From positions 1 to 57,727 of the forward strand of contig NZ_JACIJH010000019.1 of NCBI RefSeq assembly GCF_014199295.1: a DNA stretch of 57,727 nt. The letters run 5' to 3'. The number at the start of each line of letters is the position of its first letter. Positions within the stretch are counted from its first letter, which is position 1. This stretch comes from Sphingopyxis panaciterrulae (lineage in GTDB: Bacteria > Pseudomonadota > Alphaproteobacteria > Sphingomonadales > Sphingomonadaceae). Position numbers and translations under genes: made by a program. The notes beneath the pieces were generated by a model that worked only from the letters and a program-made list of their open reading frames with translations, had not been told where the DNA came from and did not search any database. Positions 16,111 to 24,464 of this stretch are shown one piece after another.

Positions 16111-16126
16111 TTGGATTCCCTTCACC
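16111..16126 (+). other. Putative attR core
   Basis: TTGGATTCCCTTCACC differs at one base from the tRNA-Gly segment at 1104-1119. It is followed by GCC rather than the tRNA's CGCTCCA, so either the duplicate has drifted or the identity block ends here. Its place between the last accessory gene and a core-type MFS gene supports a junction. Confidence 0.5.
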
Positions 16127-16226
16127 GCCTGGTATCGGCGGTGCCCCGGCGATCGGCGCGGTACTCCATTCTATCACAGACGAGGAAGCGATCGGCGGTG
16201 CCGGTCGCGGCAGGAGCGACGGATCG

Positions 16227-17477
16227 GTGACGTCCGGAAAGACCATAGGCTTCATCATCGCGACGATCTTCATCGACGCGATCGGGTTCGGCATCATCAT
16301 GCCGGTGCTCCCGCAACTGGTGATGGAGGTCGGGCGGCTCGATCTGCCGCACGCGATCGAGGTCGGCGCGTGGATCGGGCTGGTAATGGCGGTCGCGACC
16401 TTCCTCGCCTCGCCGCTGCTCGGCAATCTGTCCGACCGGTTCGGGCGGCGGCGAGTGCTGCTGCTCGCGCTCGCGGGTCTCGCGACCGACTATGCGCTGC
16501 TGGTGGTCGTCGACACGCTGCCGTGGCTGTTCGTCGCGCGAGCGCTGTCGGGCCTGTTCGGGGGCAGCTATGCGGCGGCGCAGGCGGCGATCGCCGACGT
16601 CACCCGGCCGCAGGAGCGTGCACGCAACTTCGGCTTCGTCGGCGCCGCCTTCGGCGTCGGCTTCGTCGTCGGCCCGGCGATCGGCGGCTTTCTGGGCGAG
16701 ATCGGGCCGCGCGCGCCCTTCGTGGCGGCGGCGCTGCTCGCCGCGGCGAACATGATCTATGGCGCGCTGATCTTTCCCGAGACGCTGCCGCCCGAACGCC
16801 GCCGCGCCTTCGACTGGCGGCGCGCCAACCCGCTCGGCGCGTGGCAGGCGATGCGCGCGCTACCCGGTATGGGCGGGGTCGCGCTGGTGCTGCTGCTGTG
16901 GCAGGTCGCCAGCCTCGTCTATCCGATGACGTGGAGCTTTTATTGCATCGCGCAGCTCGGCTGGACGCCGGGGATGATCGGCGCCAGCCTGGCCGCGGTC
17001 GGGGTGATGATCGCGCTGGGCCAGACCGTCGTCGTCGGTCCGGCGGTCGCGCGTTTCGGCGAGCGCGACGCGGCGACGCTGGGCCTGCTGGTCGCGGTCG
17101 CGATCTTCGTCGGCTTCGCCTTCGTGCGCACGACCTGGGGCGCCTTTCTGCTGCTGATGCCCGTCGCGCTGCAATCGCCGGTGCAGCCCGCGCTGATGGC
17201 GATGATGTCGCGCCGCGCCACCGCCGACACACAGGGCGAGGTGCAGGGGATTTCGGCGATGGTGATGGGTCTGGGCCAGCTCGTCGCGCCGCTGCTGCTC
17301 ACCGGAACCATGGCGTGGTTCACCAGCGATAGCGCGCCGGTGCATTTCCCCGGCGCCGCCTTTCTGGTCGCGGCGCTGTTCGGGCTGATGGCGGCCGCGA
17401 TGCTGCGGACGCTGCCGCGCGCGACGCACGGCGCGGACGACGAAACGCCTCAGATGCCTCCGTCGGTCACGGCATAG
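16227..17477 (+). CDS. MFS transporter, TCR/Tet-like drug efflux family
   Basis: About 416 residues from GTG 16227, with AGGAG at 16212-16216. An open frame extends upstream to 15990 but crosses the island junction, so those residues cannot be native. The first helix is at ~5-25 ([20 protein letters not shown]). MFS motif A is present ([11 protein letters not shown]), as is a motif-C-like [14 protein letters not shown]; twelve membrane segments are expected. This resembles TetA-type proton-coupled exporters, but specificity for tetracycline cannot be claimed. Its 3' end overlaps the convergent MoaB-like gene by 28 bases. The island insertion may have replaced its original promoter region. Confidence 0.88.
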   Translation: MTSGKTIGFIIATIFIDAIGFGIIMPVLPQLVMEVGRLDLPHAIEVGAWIGLVMAVATFLASPLLGNLSDRFGRRRVLLLALAGLATDYALLVVVDTLPWLFVARALSGLFGGSYAAAQAAIADVTRPQERARNFGFVGAAFGVGFVVGPAIGGFLGEIGPRAPFVAAALLAAANMIYGALIFPETLPPERRRAFDWRRANPLGAWQAMRALPGMGGVALVLLLWQVASLVYPMTWSFYCIAQLGWTPGMIGASLAAVGVMIALGQTVVVGPAVARFGERDAATLGLLVAVAIFVGFAFVRTTWGAFLLLMPVALQSPVQPALMAMMSRRATADTQGEVQGISAMVMGLGQLVAPLLLTGTMAWFTSDSAPVHFPGAAFLVAALFGLMAAAMLRTLPRATHGADDETPQMPPSVTA

Positions 17478-18211
17478 CCCGCCGATTCGACCCCCGCCGT
17501 CACCGCCGCGACGCAGGCGGCGACCGCGGCGGGGTCGGTCGAGCGGATCACGAAATTGGCGCCGGTGCGACCGTCGCGGAAGAAGGGATAGCTGCCGATC
17601 GCGACCCCGGCATGGGCGATCTCGGCCGCGCGCAAGATATCGGCAACCTCGCTTTCGGGCGCCCAGGCGCCGATCGTGTGCGCGGTGAGCGGCGCCCCGC
17701 CCTCGAGCTCGCCGGTCAGCGCGTCGAGCATTCCGGCGGTGATGTGCGGCACGCCGGCCATCACGAACAGATTGCCGAGGCGGATGCCCGGCGCCCCCGA
17801 CATGCGGTTCGGGATCAGGTCGGCGCCGGCGGGAACGCGCGCCATGCGCAGCCGCGCCTCGGTCAGCTCGCCGCCGCGCGACGCATAATAGCGTTCGAGG
17901 ATCGCGCGCGCCTGCGGATGGATGACCACCCCGACCTCCAACGCCCTCGCCACCGCGTCGACGGTGATGTCGTCGTGGGTCGGGCCGATGCCGCCGGTGG
18001 TGAAGACATAATCGTAGCGCGCCCGCAGCGCGTTCAGCGCGTCGACGATCTCGTCCTCGACGTCGGGAACGATGCGCACTTCGCGCAGGCGAATACCCTG
18101 CACGTCGAGCCAGGTCGCGATCTGCGCGACATTCCTGTCCTGGGTGCGGCCGGAGAGAATCTCGTCGCCGATCACCAGCACGGCGGCAGTCCAGATGCGT
18201 TCGTCGCTCAT
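17450..18211 (-). CDS. MoaB/Mog-domain protein (CinA N-terminal-like)
   Basis: 253 residues. The molybdopterin-binding fold covers ~8-175 (AAVLVIGDEILSGRTQDRN, TGGIGPTHDDITVDAVARAL, NRMSGAPGIRLGNLFVMAGV). The C-terminal ~75 residues match the second part of short CinA-like proteins rather than a full CinA with its deamidase domain. It is cytoplasmic, with a probable role in molybdopterin or NAD-related nucleotide chemistry; the exact reaction is not established for this subgroup. Its last 28 bases overlap the convergent MFS gene. Confidence 0.85.
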   Translation of the reverse strand: MSDERIWTAAVLVIGDEILSGRTQDRNVAQIATWLDVQGIRLREVRIVPDVEDEIVDALNALRARYDYVFTTGGIGPTHDDITVDAVARALEVGVVIHPQARAILERYYASRGGELTEARLRMARVPAGADLIPNRMSGAPGIRLGNLFVMAGVPHITAGMLDALTGELEGGAPLTAHTIGAWAPESEVADILRAAEIAHAGVAIGSYPFFRDGRTGANFVIRSTDPAAVAACVAAVTAGVESAGYAVTDGGI

Positions 18212-18305
18212 CCCTTTGCCTTACCCCGATGGCATGACAAAACAAGCCCGCTGGAACGATGATATTGTTCCTGATATGTTCCTTCCGACTCGAAGGGAGA
18301 CACCG

Positions 18306-18941
18306 ATGGCCGAAGAGCTGATTTTTTATACCAACCCCATGTCGCGCGGGCAGATCGCGCGCTGGATGCTCGAGGAGGTGGGCGCGCCCTATGAAACGCG
18401 CCTGCTCGACTATGGCACGACGATGAAGGCGGCTGACTATCTGGTGATCAACCCGATGGGCAAAGTGCCGGCGATCGTCCACGGCGGGCGCGCGGTGACC
18501 GAATGCGCGGCGATCTGCGCCTATCTCGCCGACGCCTTTCCGGGCGCTGGCCTTGCCCCCGCGCCAGCGGATCGCGCCGATTATTACCGCTGGCTCTTCT
18601 TCACCGCCGGCCCGGTCGAGCAGGCAATCACCGCCAAGCATTTCGGGGTCGAACCCGACGCCGACCAGCAGCGCATGGCGGGCTTCGGCTCGCTGGCGGC
18701 GGCGCTCGACACGCTGGAAGGCGCGATTCGGGACAGGAGCTTCGTCGCGGGCGACCGCTTCACCGCCGCCGACGTCTATGTCGGCAGCCAGATCGACTGG
18801 GGGTTGCAGTTCGGCACCATCCCCGCGCGCGCCGCTTTCGAGGCTTATGTCGTACCGCTCCGCGAGCGCGCGGCCTACAAGCGGGCGAAGGCGATCGACA
18901 ACGACCTGATCGCCGAGATGCAGGCGGCGAATCCGGCGTAG
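18306..18941 (+). CDS. Glutathione S-transferase family protein
   Basis: 211 residues with the two-domain GST layout. The thioredoxin-like N domain is at ~4-80 (FYTNPMSRGQIARWMLEEVG, NPMGKVPAIVHGG, and VTECAAICAYLAD for the glutathione-binding E-S/C-A turn). The helical C domain is at ~90-205 (FVAGDRFTAADVYVGSQIDW). By family knowledge it conjugates or reduces with glutathione in the cytoplasm; the substrate is unknown. ATG 18306 begins the family-typical start. It is divergent from the MoaB-like gene and followed by a clear terminator. Confidence 0.9.
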   Translation: MAEELIFYTNPMSRGQIARWMLEEVGAPYETRLLDYGTTMKAADYLVINPMGKVPAIVHGGRAVTECAAICAYLADAFPGAGLAPAPADRADYYRWLFFTAGPVEQAITAKHFGVEPDADQQRMAGFGSLAAALDTLEGAIRDRSFVAGDRFTAADVYVGSQIDWGLQFGTIPARAAFEAYVVPLRERAAYKRAKAIDNDLIAEMQAANPA

Positions 18942-18960
18942 GAGCGATCATCGCGCAAAG

Positions 18961-18996
18961 AAAGAGCCCGGCGGATCGCTCCGTCGGGCTCTTTTG
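18961..18996. terminator. Bidirectional rho-independent terminator
   Basis: GAGCCCGGCGGA pairs with TCCGTCGGGCTC around a 4-base TCGC loop, followed by CTTTTGTCTT on the plus strand and an A/T tract on the other side. It serves the GST gene and the convergent BI-1 family gene. Confidence 0.85.
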
Positions 18997-19018
18997 TCTT
19001 GCCGGTCTGGCCGCGCGC

Positions 19019-19744
19019 TTATTCGCGGCTGCCGAGCAGGTTGAGCAGGAAGGTGAACATGTTGACGAAGTCGAGATAGAGGTTCAGCGCCCCCATCACC
19101 ACCGCCTTGCCCATGAAGTCGGTGCCGCGGACCACGAAATAAATGCTCTTGATCTTCTGCGTATCATAGGCGGTCAGGCCGGCGAACAGCAGTACGCCGA
19201 TGATGCTGATCGCCAGGCCGAGCGCGCTCGACTGCACGAACATGTTGATGACCATCGCGACGAGGATGCCGACGACGCCCATGATCAGGAAGGTGCCGAA
19301 GCCCGACAGGTCCTTCTTGGTCGTATAGCCGTAGAGGCTGAGGCCGAGGAAGGCAGCCGCGGTGGCGAAGAAGGTCTGCGCGATCGAGGTCGCCGTGAAG
19401 GCGAGGAAGATCGTCGACATCGACAGGCCCATGACCGCGGCATAGGCCCAGAAGATTGCCTGCGCCGCCGTCGTCGACAGCTTGTTGATGCCAAAGCTCA
19501 GCACCATCACGAAGGCCAGCGGCGCCAGCATCGCCACCCACATCAGCGGGCTGCCAATCATCGAGGCGGTGAAGCCCGAATTATAGGCGAGCATCGCGAC
19601 GATGCCGGTCAGCAGTACGCCCGAACCCATGTAATTATAGACCGACAGCATGTACGACCGCAGGCCGGCATCGACGGCTGCGTCCGTCCTGCCGACGGTG
19701 CCAAAACCGGACGCCGCCATATTGGGGTCGTTCCAATTCGCCAT
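19019..19744 (-). CDS. Bax inhibitor-1/YccA family membrane protein
   Basis: 241 residues with about seven membrane segments, starting near residue 38 (NYMGSGVLLTGIVAMLAY). The BI-1 signature is clear: the YNYMG start region, VVMGALNLYLDFVNMFTFLL at the end, and LFAGLTAYDTQKIKSIY, whose aspartate is a conserved pore residue in the family. It is an inner-membrane protein; BI-1 relatives are pH-sensitive calcium leak channels or regulators of membrane proteases. It stands alone, convergent with the GST gene across a shared terminator. Confidence 0.9.
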   Translation of the reverse strand: MANWNDPNMAASGFGTVGRTDAAVDAGLRSYMLSVYNYMGSGVLLTGIVAMLAYNSGFTASMIGSPLMWVAMLAPLAFVMVLSFGINKLSTTAAQAIFWAYAAVMGLSMSTIFLAFTATSIAQTFFATAAAFLGLSLYGYTTKKDLSGFGTFLIMGVVGILVAMVINMFVQSSALGLAISIIGVLLFAGLTAYDTQKIKSIYFVVRGTDFMGKAVVMGALNLYLDFVNMFTFLLNLLGSRE

Positions 19745-19891
19745 TTCAAATCTCCATCACTGACCAGAGCATACCGGCCGTACGGCCAATATCGGTGTTT
19801 TGCGCCGCGCTTTCAAGCGAAACCGGATCTGAAACGCCGGCCGGCCGCGCACGGTAGCCTTGCGGCGGCAAAGGACTATGCTGTCCGCGCC

Positions 19892-20506
19892 ATGCCCAGC
19901 CACCGCCTGTTCGTCGCCCTGCGCCCGCCGCGCCCAGCGCGCGCCGCGCTGACCGCGGCGATGCACGGGCTCGCCGCGGCGCGCTGGCAAAGCGACGAGC
20001 AGCTTCACCTGACGCTGCGCTTCATCGGCGAGGTCGACCGCCACCGCGCCGAGGATGTCGCCGCCGCGCTCGGCGCGCTTCATGCCCCGGCGATCGAAGC
20101 GCGCATCGCGGGAGTCAGCGTCTTCGAACGGCAGGGGCGGCCGCATATGGTGTGGGCGGGGGTCGAACCGCTCGCGCCGCTCGCCGCGCTTCACCGCAAG
20201 GTCGACCAGTGCCTCGCCCGCGTCGGCGTCGCGCCCGAAACACGCGCCTTCCTGCCGCACATCACACTCGCGCGGCTGAACCGCGCCGCCGGACCGGTCG
20301 CGCCCTTCCTCGCGCTCCACGGCGATCTGGCGAGCGCGCCCTTCGTCTTCGATCACGTCATCCTCTATGAAAGCGAGCTGGCGCACGGCGGCTCGCGCTA
20401 TCATCCGGTCGCGCGCTATCCGCTCGATCCGAAGCGTGCGACCAGCGCCGACGCGACCGCATCGACATCGTCCCACGTCGCCGCAAAGCCGTCCGCGTCG
20501 CCATAA
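19892..20506 (+). CDS. thpR: RNA 2',3'-cyclic phosphodiesterase (2'-5' RNA ligase family)
   Basis: 204 residues from ATG 19892. Both H-x-T-L motifs of the 2H phosphoesterase family are present: HLTLRFIGE (~40) and HITLARL (~130), with the MPSHRLFVALRPP start. The enzyme hydrolyses 2',3'-cyclic phosphates of RNA ends. The last ~30 residues (SADATASTSSHVAAKPSASP) are low complexity and overlap the convergent phosphatase gene by 91 bases, so the tail may be a read-through extension without function. Confidence 0.85.
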   Translation: MPSHRLFVALRPPRPARAALTAAMHGLAAARWQSDEQLHLTLRFIGEVDRHRAEDVAAALGALHAPAIEARIAGVSVFERQGRPHMVWAGVEPLAPLAALHRKVDQCLARVGVAPETRAFLPHITLARLNRAAGPVAPFLALHGDLASAPFVFDHVILYESELAHGGSRYHPVARYPLDPKRATSADATASTSSHVAAKPSASP

Positions 20507-20919
20507 TAGGGATCGGCGACGCTTTCACCCGCGCGAGCCGGCACCAGATCGAGCATCAGCATCAGTTCCGCCCGCGCGTCGTCCGGCGCGAGAGCGCGCG
20601 CGTCGCGCAGGTTCGTCTCGTCAGCGGCCAGGATCAGGTCGAAGCGACGGAAATCCCCAGGCGTCAACTGGCGCGCGCAGAGCGTGCCGATATCGACCCC
20701 GCGCCGCCGCGCCTCGGCCTGCGCACGGGCATCGGGCGGGCGGCCGACATGCCAGTCGCCGGTGCCGGCCGAATCGAGCGTCGCGTCGATTCCCGCCGCC
20801 GCGAAGGCCGCGCGCGCCGCGCCCTCCGCCAGCGGCGAGCGGCAGATATTGCCGAGACAGAGGAAGAGGACCGCGGGGGGATTTGTTCGATCTTTACGCA
20901 TATCGCCCATGTCCTGCAC
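20416..20919 (-). CDS. Low-molecular-weight protein tyrosine phosphatase
   Basis: 167 residues. The catalytic P-loop CLGNICRS (C21, R27) is near the N terminus and the general acid lies in DPYYGD (D136). This is the normal size and layout for the family, whose members remove phosphate from tyrosine or arginine residues or act on arsenate. A second methionine at residue 7 could be the true start. It overlaps the convergent thpR gene by 91 bases at its 3' end and is divergent from the MFS gene at 21009. Confidence 0.92.
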   Translation of the reverse strand: MQDMGDMRKDRTNPPAVLFLCLGNICRSPLAEGAARAAFAAAGIDATLDSAGTGDWHVGRPPDARAQAEARRRGVDIGTLCARQLTPGDFRRFDLILAADETNLRDARALAPDDARAELMLMLDLVPARAGESVADPYYGDADGFAATWDDVDAVASALVARFGSSG

Positions 20920-21008
20920 GAAGTTGAACCGACTTTCAACTTGCGCGTGCGCCGCGCTCTGCTAGCCATGGCGGGAGAAGCGATAATCGTCGAGGGAGAG
21001 GGTTGCCA

Positions 21009-22622
21009 ATGGCAGGAGCGGGCGCCGAAACAAGCCGGGTCGCGACCGGGACGGACGGGAGGCCCGGTCCCGCGATCAAGGCGTCGCCCTATGCGTGGTA
21101 TGCGCTCGGCATATTGTTCCTCGTCTATGTCCTCAATTTCATCGACCGGCAGATCATCACCATCCTCGCGCCCGACCTGAAGCGCGACCTGGGCCTGAAC
21201 GACGCCGATATCGGCTTTCTCTATGGCACCGCCTTCGCGGTCTTCTATGCCCTGTTCGGGGTGCCGCTCGGCCGGCTCGCCGATGCGTGGCATCGCGTCC
21301 GCCTGCTCACCGTCGGCCTGTCGGTGTGGTCGGCGATGACCGCGCTGTCGGGGCTCGCGACCGGAAAGCTGCAACTGTCGGCGGCGCGCATGGGCGTCGG
21401 CGTCGGCGAGGCGACCGCGGGGCCGGCCGCCTATTCGCTGATTTCGGACCTGTTTCCCAAGAATATGCGCGGCACCGCGCTCGCCATCTATTCGGCGGGC
21501 CTCTATTTCGGCGGCGGCATCTCGCTGATGATCGGCGGCTTCATCGTCGAAGGCTGGAACGAGGCATGGCCGGGCGGCGGCCCCTTCGGCCTCGTCGGCT
21601 GGCAGGCGGCGTTCATGGCGGTCGGCGTTCCGGGCCTGCTGCTCGCGGCATGGGTCGCGACGCTGAAGGAGCCGGTGCGCGGACTGGTCGATGGCGTGCC
21701 GACCGCACCGTCGCCGACTCCGTTCAAGGGCTTTTTCGAAGAACTGTACGCGATCATCCCGCCCTTCACCCTGCTTTCGGCCCTGTCGCGCGGCGGCCGC
21801 GCGCTCGCGATCAATATCGGCGCGGCTGTCCTGCTGACGCTCGGCGCGTTGGCGATGATCCGGCTGACCGGCGCGGCGCTGCAATGGTGGTGCATCGCCT
21901 TCGGCTATTATGCGGTCTTTTCCTGGGCCGGTTCGCTGAAGCGCCGCGACGCACCGACCTTTCGCCTGATCTGGGGGTCGAAGGCCTTTCTCGCGACGAT
22001 CCTCGGCTATGGCACGGTCGCCTTCATGTCCTATGCGTCGAGCGCCTTCGCGCCGGTCTATGCGCTCGAAGTGCTCGGCGAGGATGCAGGAACGGTCGGC
22101 TTCTGGGTCGGCGGCCTCGGCGCGCTGGCAGGATTCCTGGGCGTGATCCTCGGGGGACGGATGTCCGACTGGCTGCGCCAGCGCAACGAGGCGGGGCGCA
22201 TCCTGGTCGTGATCTTCGGCCTGCTCGCGCCGATCGCGCCGATCGTCGTCGCCTTCACGACCAGGTCCGAGCCCGGCAGCGCCGACTTCATCCGCTTCAC
22301 CGCCTTCGCCTCGCTCGCCGGTCTGCTCGCGTCGAGCGCGCTCGGCGCCGCGGCGGCGACGACGCAGGATCTGGTGCTGCCGCGGATGCGCGGCACCGCG
22401 ACCGCGACCTTCTTCCTGTCGACGACGCTCGTCGGCCTCGCGCTCGGACCCTATATGGCGGGCCAGGTGTCGGCGATGACGCACAGCCTGTCGACCGGCG
22501 TGCTGTCCACACTGGCGATCGTGCCTTTCGGCCTGATCGCGCTGATCATCGCCTATCGCAGCGTCCCCGCCGCGGCGGCCAGCACCATCGAGCGCGCCCG
22601 CGTCGCCGGGGAAGCTGTCTGA
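21009..22622 (+). CDS. MFS transporter, Spinster-like
   Basis: 537 residues from ATG 21009; a TTG two codons upstream is less likely. Twelve membrane segments begin near residue 28 (WYALGILFLVYVLNFIDRQI, the sphingolipid-transporter/Spns-like hallmark). The loop GVPLGRLADAWHRVRLLTVG is motif A. An extended central region and a GGGISLMIGG segment are present. Such transporters are numerous in sphingomonads and often sit with catabolic genes; here it stands alone, so the substrate is not predictable. Confidence 0.88.
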   Translation: MAGAGAETSRVATGTDGRPGPAIKASPYAWYALGILFLVYVLNFIDRQIITILAPDLKRDLGLNDADIGFLYGTAFAVFYALFGVPLGRLADAWHRVRLLTVGLSVWSAMTALSGLATGKLQLSAARMGVGVGEATAGPAAYSLISDLFPKNMRGTALAIYSAGLYFGGGISLMIGGFIVEGWNEAWPGGGPFGLVGWQAAFMAVGVPGLLLAAWVATLKEPVRGLVDGVPTAPSPTPFKGFFEELYAIIPPFTLLSALSRGGRALAINIGAAVLLTLGALAMIRLTGAALQWWCIAFGYYAVFSWAGSLKRRDAPTFRLIWGSKAFLATILGYGTVAFMSYASSAFAPVYALEVLGEDAGTVGFWVGGLGALAGFLGVILGGRMSDWLRQRNEAGRILVVIFGLLAPIAPIVVAFTTRSEPGSADFIRFTAFASLAGLLASSALGAAAATTQDLVLPRMRGTATATFFLSTTLVGLALGPYMAGQVSAMTHSLSTGVLSTLAIVPFGLIALIIAYRSVPAAAASTIERARVAGEAV

Positions 22623-22625
22623 AGG

Positions 22626-23198
22626 CTACCCCGCCGCGGGCACGCCGATCACGCCGCAAGCGACGCGCCCGCCGCTGTTGCCGCTGGGATCGGTCTTCAT
22701 GTCGTCGGGGCCCGCGTGGATGACGAAGGCGGCGCCATCGGCGTCGAGCACGCCATGATCGCCGGCGAGCGGCGTTCCGACGAGCTGGATCGAGGCGCGG
22801 CCGATCTCGCCGGCCTCGACGACCAGATTGGGCAGGTCGCCGTGGTGCGCGCCCATCGGATTGTCGCGCCCGTGCTGCGCGTGGGTCGGGTTCCAATGCG
22901 CCCCGGCGCTCGCGAAATCGGGCGGGGTGCACTGCCCGACGGTGTGGATGTGCATGCCATAGGTGCCCGGAGCGAAGCCGCGCGCCACGACCTCTATCTT
23001 GAGCCCGGAGCCATCCTTGAAGATGTCGACGCGACCGCGGTCGGCGCCCTGGGCATCGCGAAGCTGGGCCGTCGCGTCGGGCGCCGGCAGCGTGCTCGCC
23101 GAATCGCCGCCCATGCTGGCGCAGCCCGCCAGCGCCAGTGCGCCGAGCAGCGTCGCCGCCGTGAAAACCCGCGTCTGATGATGTGTTGCGACCGTCAT
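22626..23198 (-). CDS. sodC: Cu/Zn superoxide dismutase, lipoprotein form
   Basis: 190 residues from ATG at 23198. The signal peptide carries a lipobox ALAGC, so it should be lipid-anchored on the periplasmic side. SodC features: GMHIHTVGQCTPPDF (copper ligands and first cysteine), GAHWNPTHAQHG, AHHGDLPNL, GVLDADGAAFVIHAG and a C-terminal GGRVACGVIG holding the second cysteine of the disulfide. It converts periplasmic superoxide to peroxide. It is convergent with the MFS gene, 4 bases apart, and lies downstream of the TonB operon terminator. Confidence 0.92.
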   Translation of the reverse strand: MTVATHHQTRVFTAATLLGALALAGCASMGGDSASTLPAPDATAQLRDAQGADRGRVDIFKDGSGLKIEVVARGFAPGTYGMHIHTVGQCTPPDFASAGAHWNPTHAQHGRDNPMGAHHGDLPNLVVEAGEIGRASIQLVGTPLAGDHGVLDADGAAFVIHAGPDDMKTDPSGNSGGRVACGVIGVPAAG

Positions 23199-23312
23199 GC
23201 CGATACTCCCTGTTGCTGCCGAACTGCGGTGCCCGTCGGACACCTGCGATCCTCGACCGCGATCATGCCCCGATTCGTCCCGGCTTCCAAGCCGAACCGC
23301 CGGCCACAAAGT

Positions 23313-23345
23313 AAAAGGGCCGCGAATCGCTTCGCGGCCCCTTCG
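23313..23345 (-). terminator. Rho-independent terminator of the tonB-exbBD operon
   Basis: GGGCCGCGAA pairs with TTCGCGGCCC around a TCGC loop. Read on the minus strand it ends in CCTTTTAC, directly after the last exbD-type gene. Confidence 0.8.
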
Positions 23346-23364
23346 TAGCGCGTCCGATCAGCGA

Positions 23365-23790
23365 TCAGAAGACGCGCGCATATTGTTCGTTGCCGACGAA
23401 GCCCAGCTTGCCGACGCCGCTGCGCTTGATCACCGCCATGACATTGTCGACGATGAAATAGCGCGCATAGGGGTCGGGCTGAACCTGCAGTTCGGGCTCG
23501 ACCGGCAGCGCCTTGGTCTGTTCAAGATAGACCGCGAGCTGCGCGAGGTCGACCGGCGTCCCGTTCCAGGTGATGACGCCGGCGGCGTTGATCATCACCT
23601 TGTTCTTTTCGGGGTCGACATTGTTCTGGTTCGGGTTCGGAACCGGCAGGTCGATCTTCACCGCGTGGGTCTGGACCGGGATGGTGATGATGAACATGAT
23701 GAGGAGCACGAGCATGACGTCGATCAACGGCGTCATGTTCACTTCCATCATCGGTTCGTCACTGTCCCGCTCACTCACAGCCGTGGACAT
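23365..23790 (-). CDS. exbD: ExbD/TolR-family protein (second copy)
   Basis: 141 residues: a short cytoplasmic N terminus, one membrane helix (MTPLIDVMLVLLIMFIITIP) with the essential aspartate of the family, and a periplasmic domain to the end. It is the last gene of the minus-strand tonB-exbB-exbD-exbD group, 36 bases after the first exbD. By family knowledge it works with ExbB to harvest the proton gradient for TonB. Two ExbD-type subunits next to one ExbB suggest a mixed complex or separate roles. Confidence 0.9.
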   Translation of the reverse strand: MSTAVSERDSDEPMMEVNMTPLIDVMLVLLIMFIITIPVQTHAVKIDLPVPNPNQNNVDPEKNKVMINAAGVITWNGTPVDLAQLAVYLEQTKALPVEPELQVQPDPYARYFIVDNVMAVIKRSGVGKLGFVGNEQYARVF

Positions 23791-23826
23791 GGCATTATTC
23801 CTTCATTCCTAGTGGACCCGCGCCTT

Positions 23827-24345
23827 TTACAGGCGGCCCAGCGTGGCCGATCCAGGCGCCGGTTCCGAAATGAACCCGATCTTCTGGAAGCCGGCATATT
23901 GCATCGTGTAGATCACCCCGCCGATGCACTGATACGGCGTGTTGATGTCGCCGCGGATATGCACTTCGGGGAAATTGTCTTCGGTGATGTTCTGCGGTCC
24001 ACCGATATCCTTGAGCAGCTTTTCGAGCTTTGCCTGGCCGCGTTCGAGCAACTGGCGCGAATCGACCGGGGTCTGGCCCCAATAGACCTCGCAAGCGGTG
24101 CTTTCGGGATTGGGCTGACCGTCGCCGTCGGTATCGGGCGACCGCACCGACAGCAGAACATTTTCCGGCTTCGTGGTCGTCGGTTCGAACGCCACGTCGG
24201 GCAGCTTGAGGTTCACCGTCTCCAGCACCACGGGAACCGTGATGAGGAAGATGATGAGCAACACCAGCATGATGTCCACGAGCGGAATCACGTTGATTTC
24301 CGACATCGGGGCATCGTCGCTAAGTTCACCTACACTCATCGCCAT
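23827..24345 (-). CDS. exbD: ExbD/TolR-family protein with a Ca-loop-like insert (first copy)
   Basis: 172 residues, about 30 longer than its neighbour. The membrane helix VIPLVDIMLVLLIIFLITVP carries the conserved aspartate. The periplasmic part has an insert reading SPDTDGDGQPNPESTACEVY, whose D-x-D-x-D-G spacing resembles calcium-binding loops, and two cysteines (TACEVYW, YQCIGG) that could form a disulfide. It lies between exbB and the second exbD and is probably cotranscribed with them. The insert may tune contact with TonB; that is inference. Confidence 0.9.
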   Translation of the reverse strand: MAMSVGELSDDAPMSEINVIPLVDIMLVLLIIFLITVPVVLETVNLKLPDVAFEPTTTKPENVLLSVRSPDTDGDGQPNPESTACEVYWGQTPVDSRQLLERGQAKLEKLLKDIGGPQNITEDNFPEVHIRGDINTPYQCIGGVIYTMQYAGFQKIGFISEPAPGSATLGRL

Positions 24346-24464
24346 AGGATTAGCATCCTGTCACAAAATTACTGTCATGGCCCAGCGCGCGCCGCGTCGT
24401 GGCGGCACCGCCGTCCGCAGGTCCCGCCCCGGCCGCAGGCGGCACAGGGAGGGACCCGGGAAAA

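Larger units (their letters stand above)
1104..16126. mobile_element. ~15 kb integrative element (genomic island) in tRNA-Gly(CCC)
   Basis: The limits are set by the 16-base direct repeat at 1104-1119 and 16111-16126. The left end has an intact integrase directly after the tRNA; the right end has an AlpA/excisionase-like gene (15583-15906). TGGGGGCCA-type repeats lie near both ends (1240-1308 and 16037-16056). The content is accessory: ECF sigma/FecR/TonB receptor, LuxR, Xre, dGTPase, ImmA/IrrE and unknown genes. Genes after 16126 look like core chromosome. No conjugation or replication genes are visible, so it is a non-conjugative or mobilisable island. Boundaries are inferred from repeats and gene content, not from comparison with an empty site. 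Confidence 0.6.

Noticed and set aside
16860..18641. 593-residue minus-strand open frame across the MFS and MoaB-like genes
   Set aside because: Arg/Gly/Ala-rich composition typical of antisense frames in GC-rich DNA; two well-supported genes already explain the stretch.
18503..19891. Upstream extension of the thpR reading frame through the GST and BI-1 genes
   Set aside because: It is an accidental open frame; the family N terminus MPSHRLFVAL starts at 19892.
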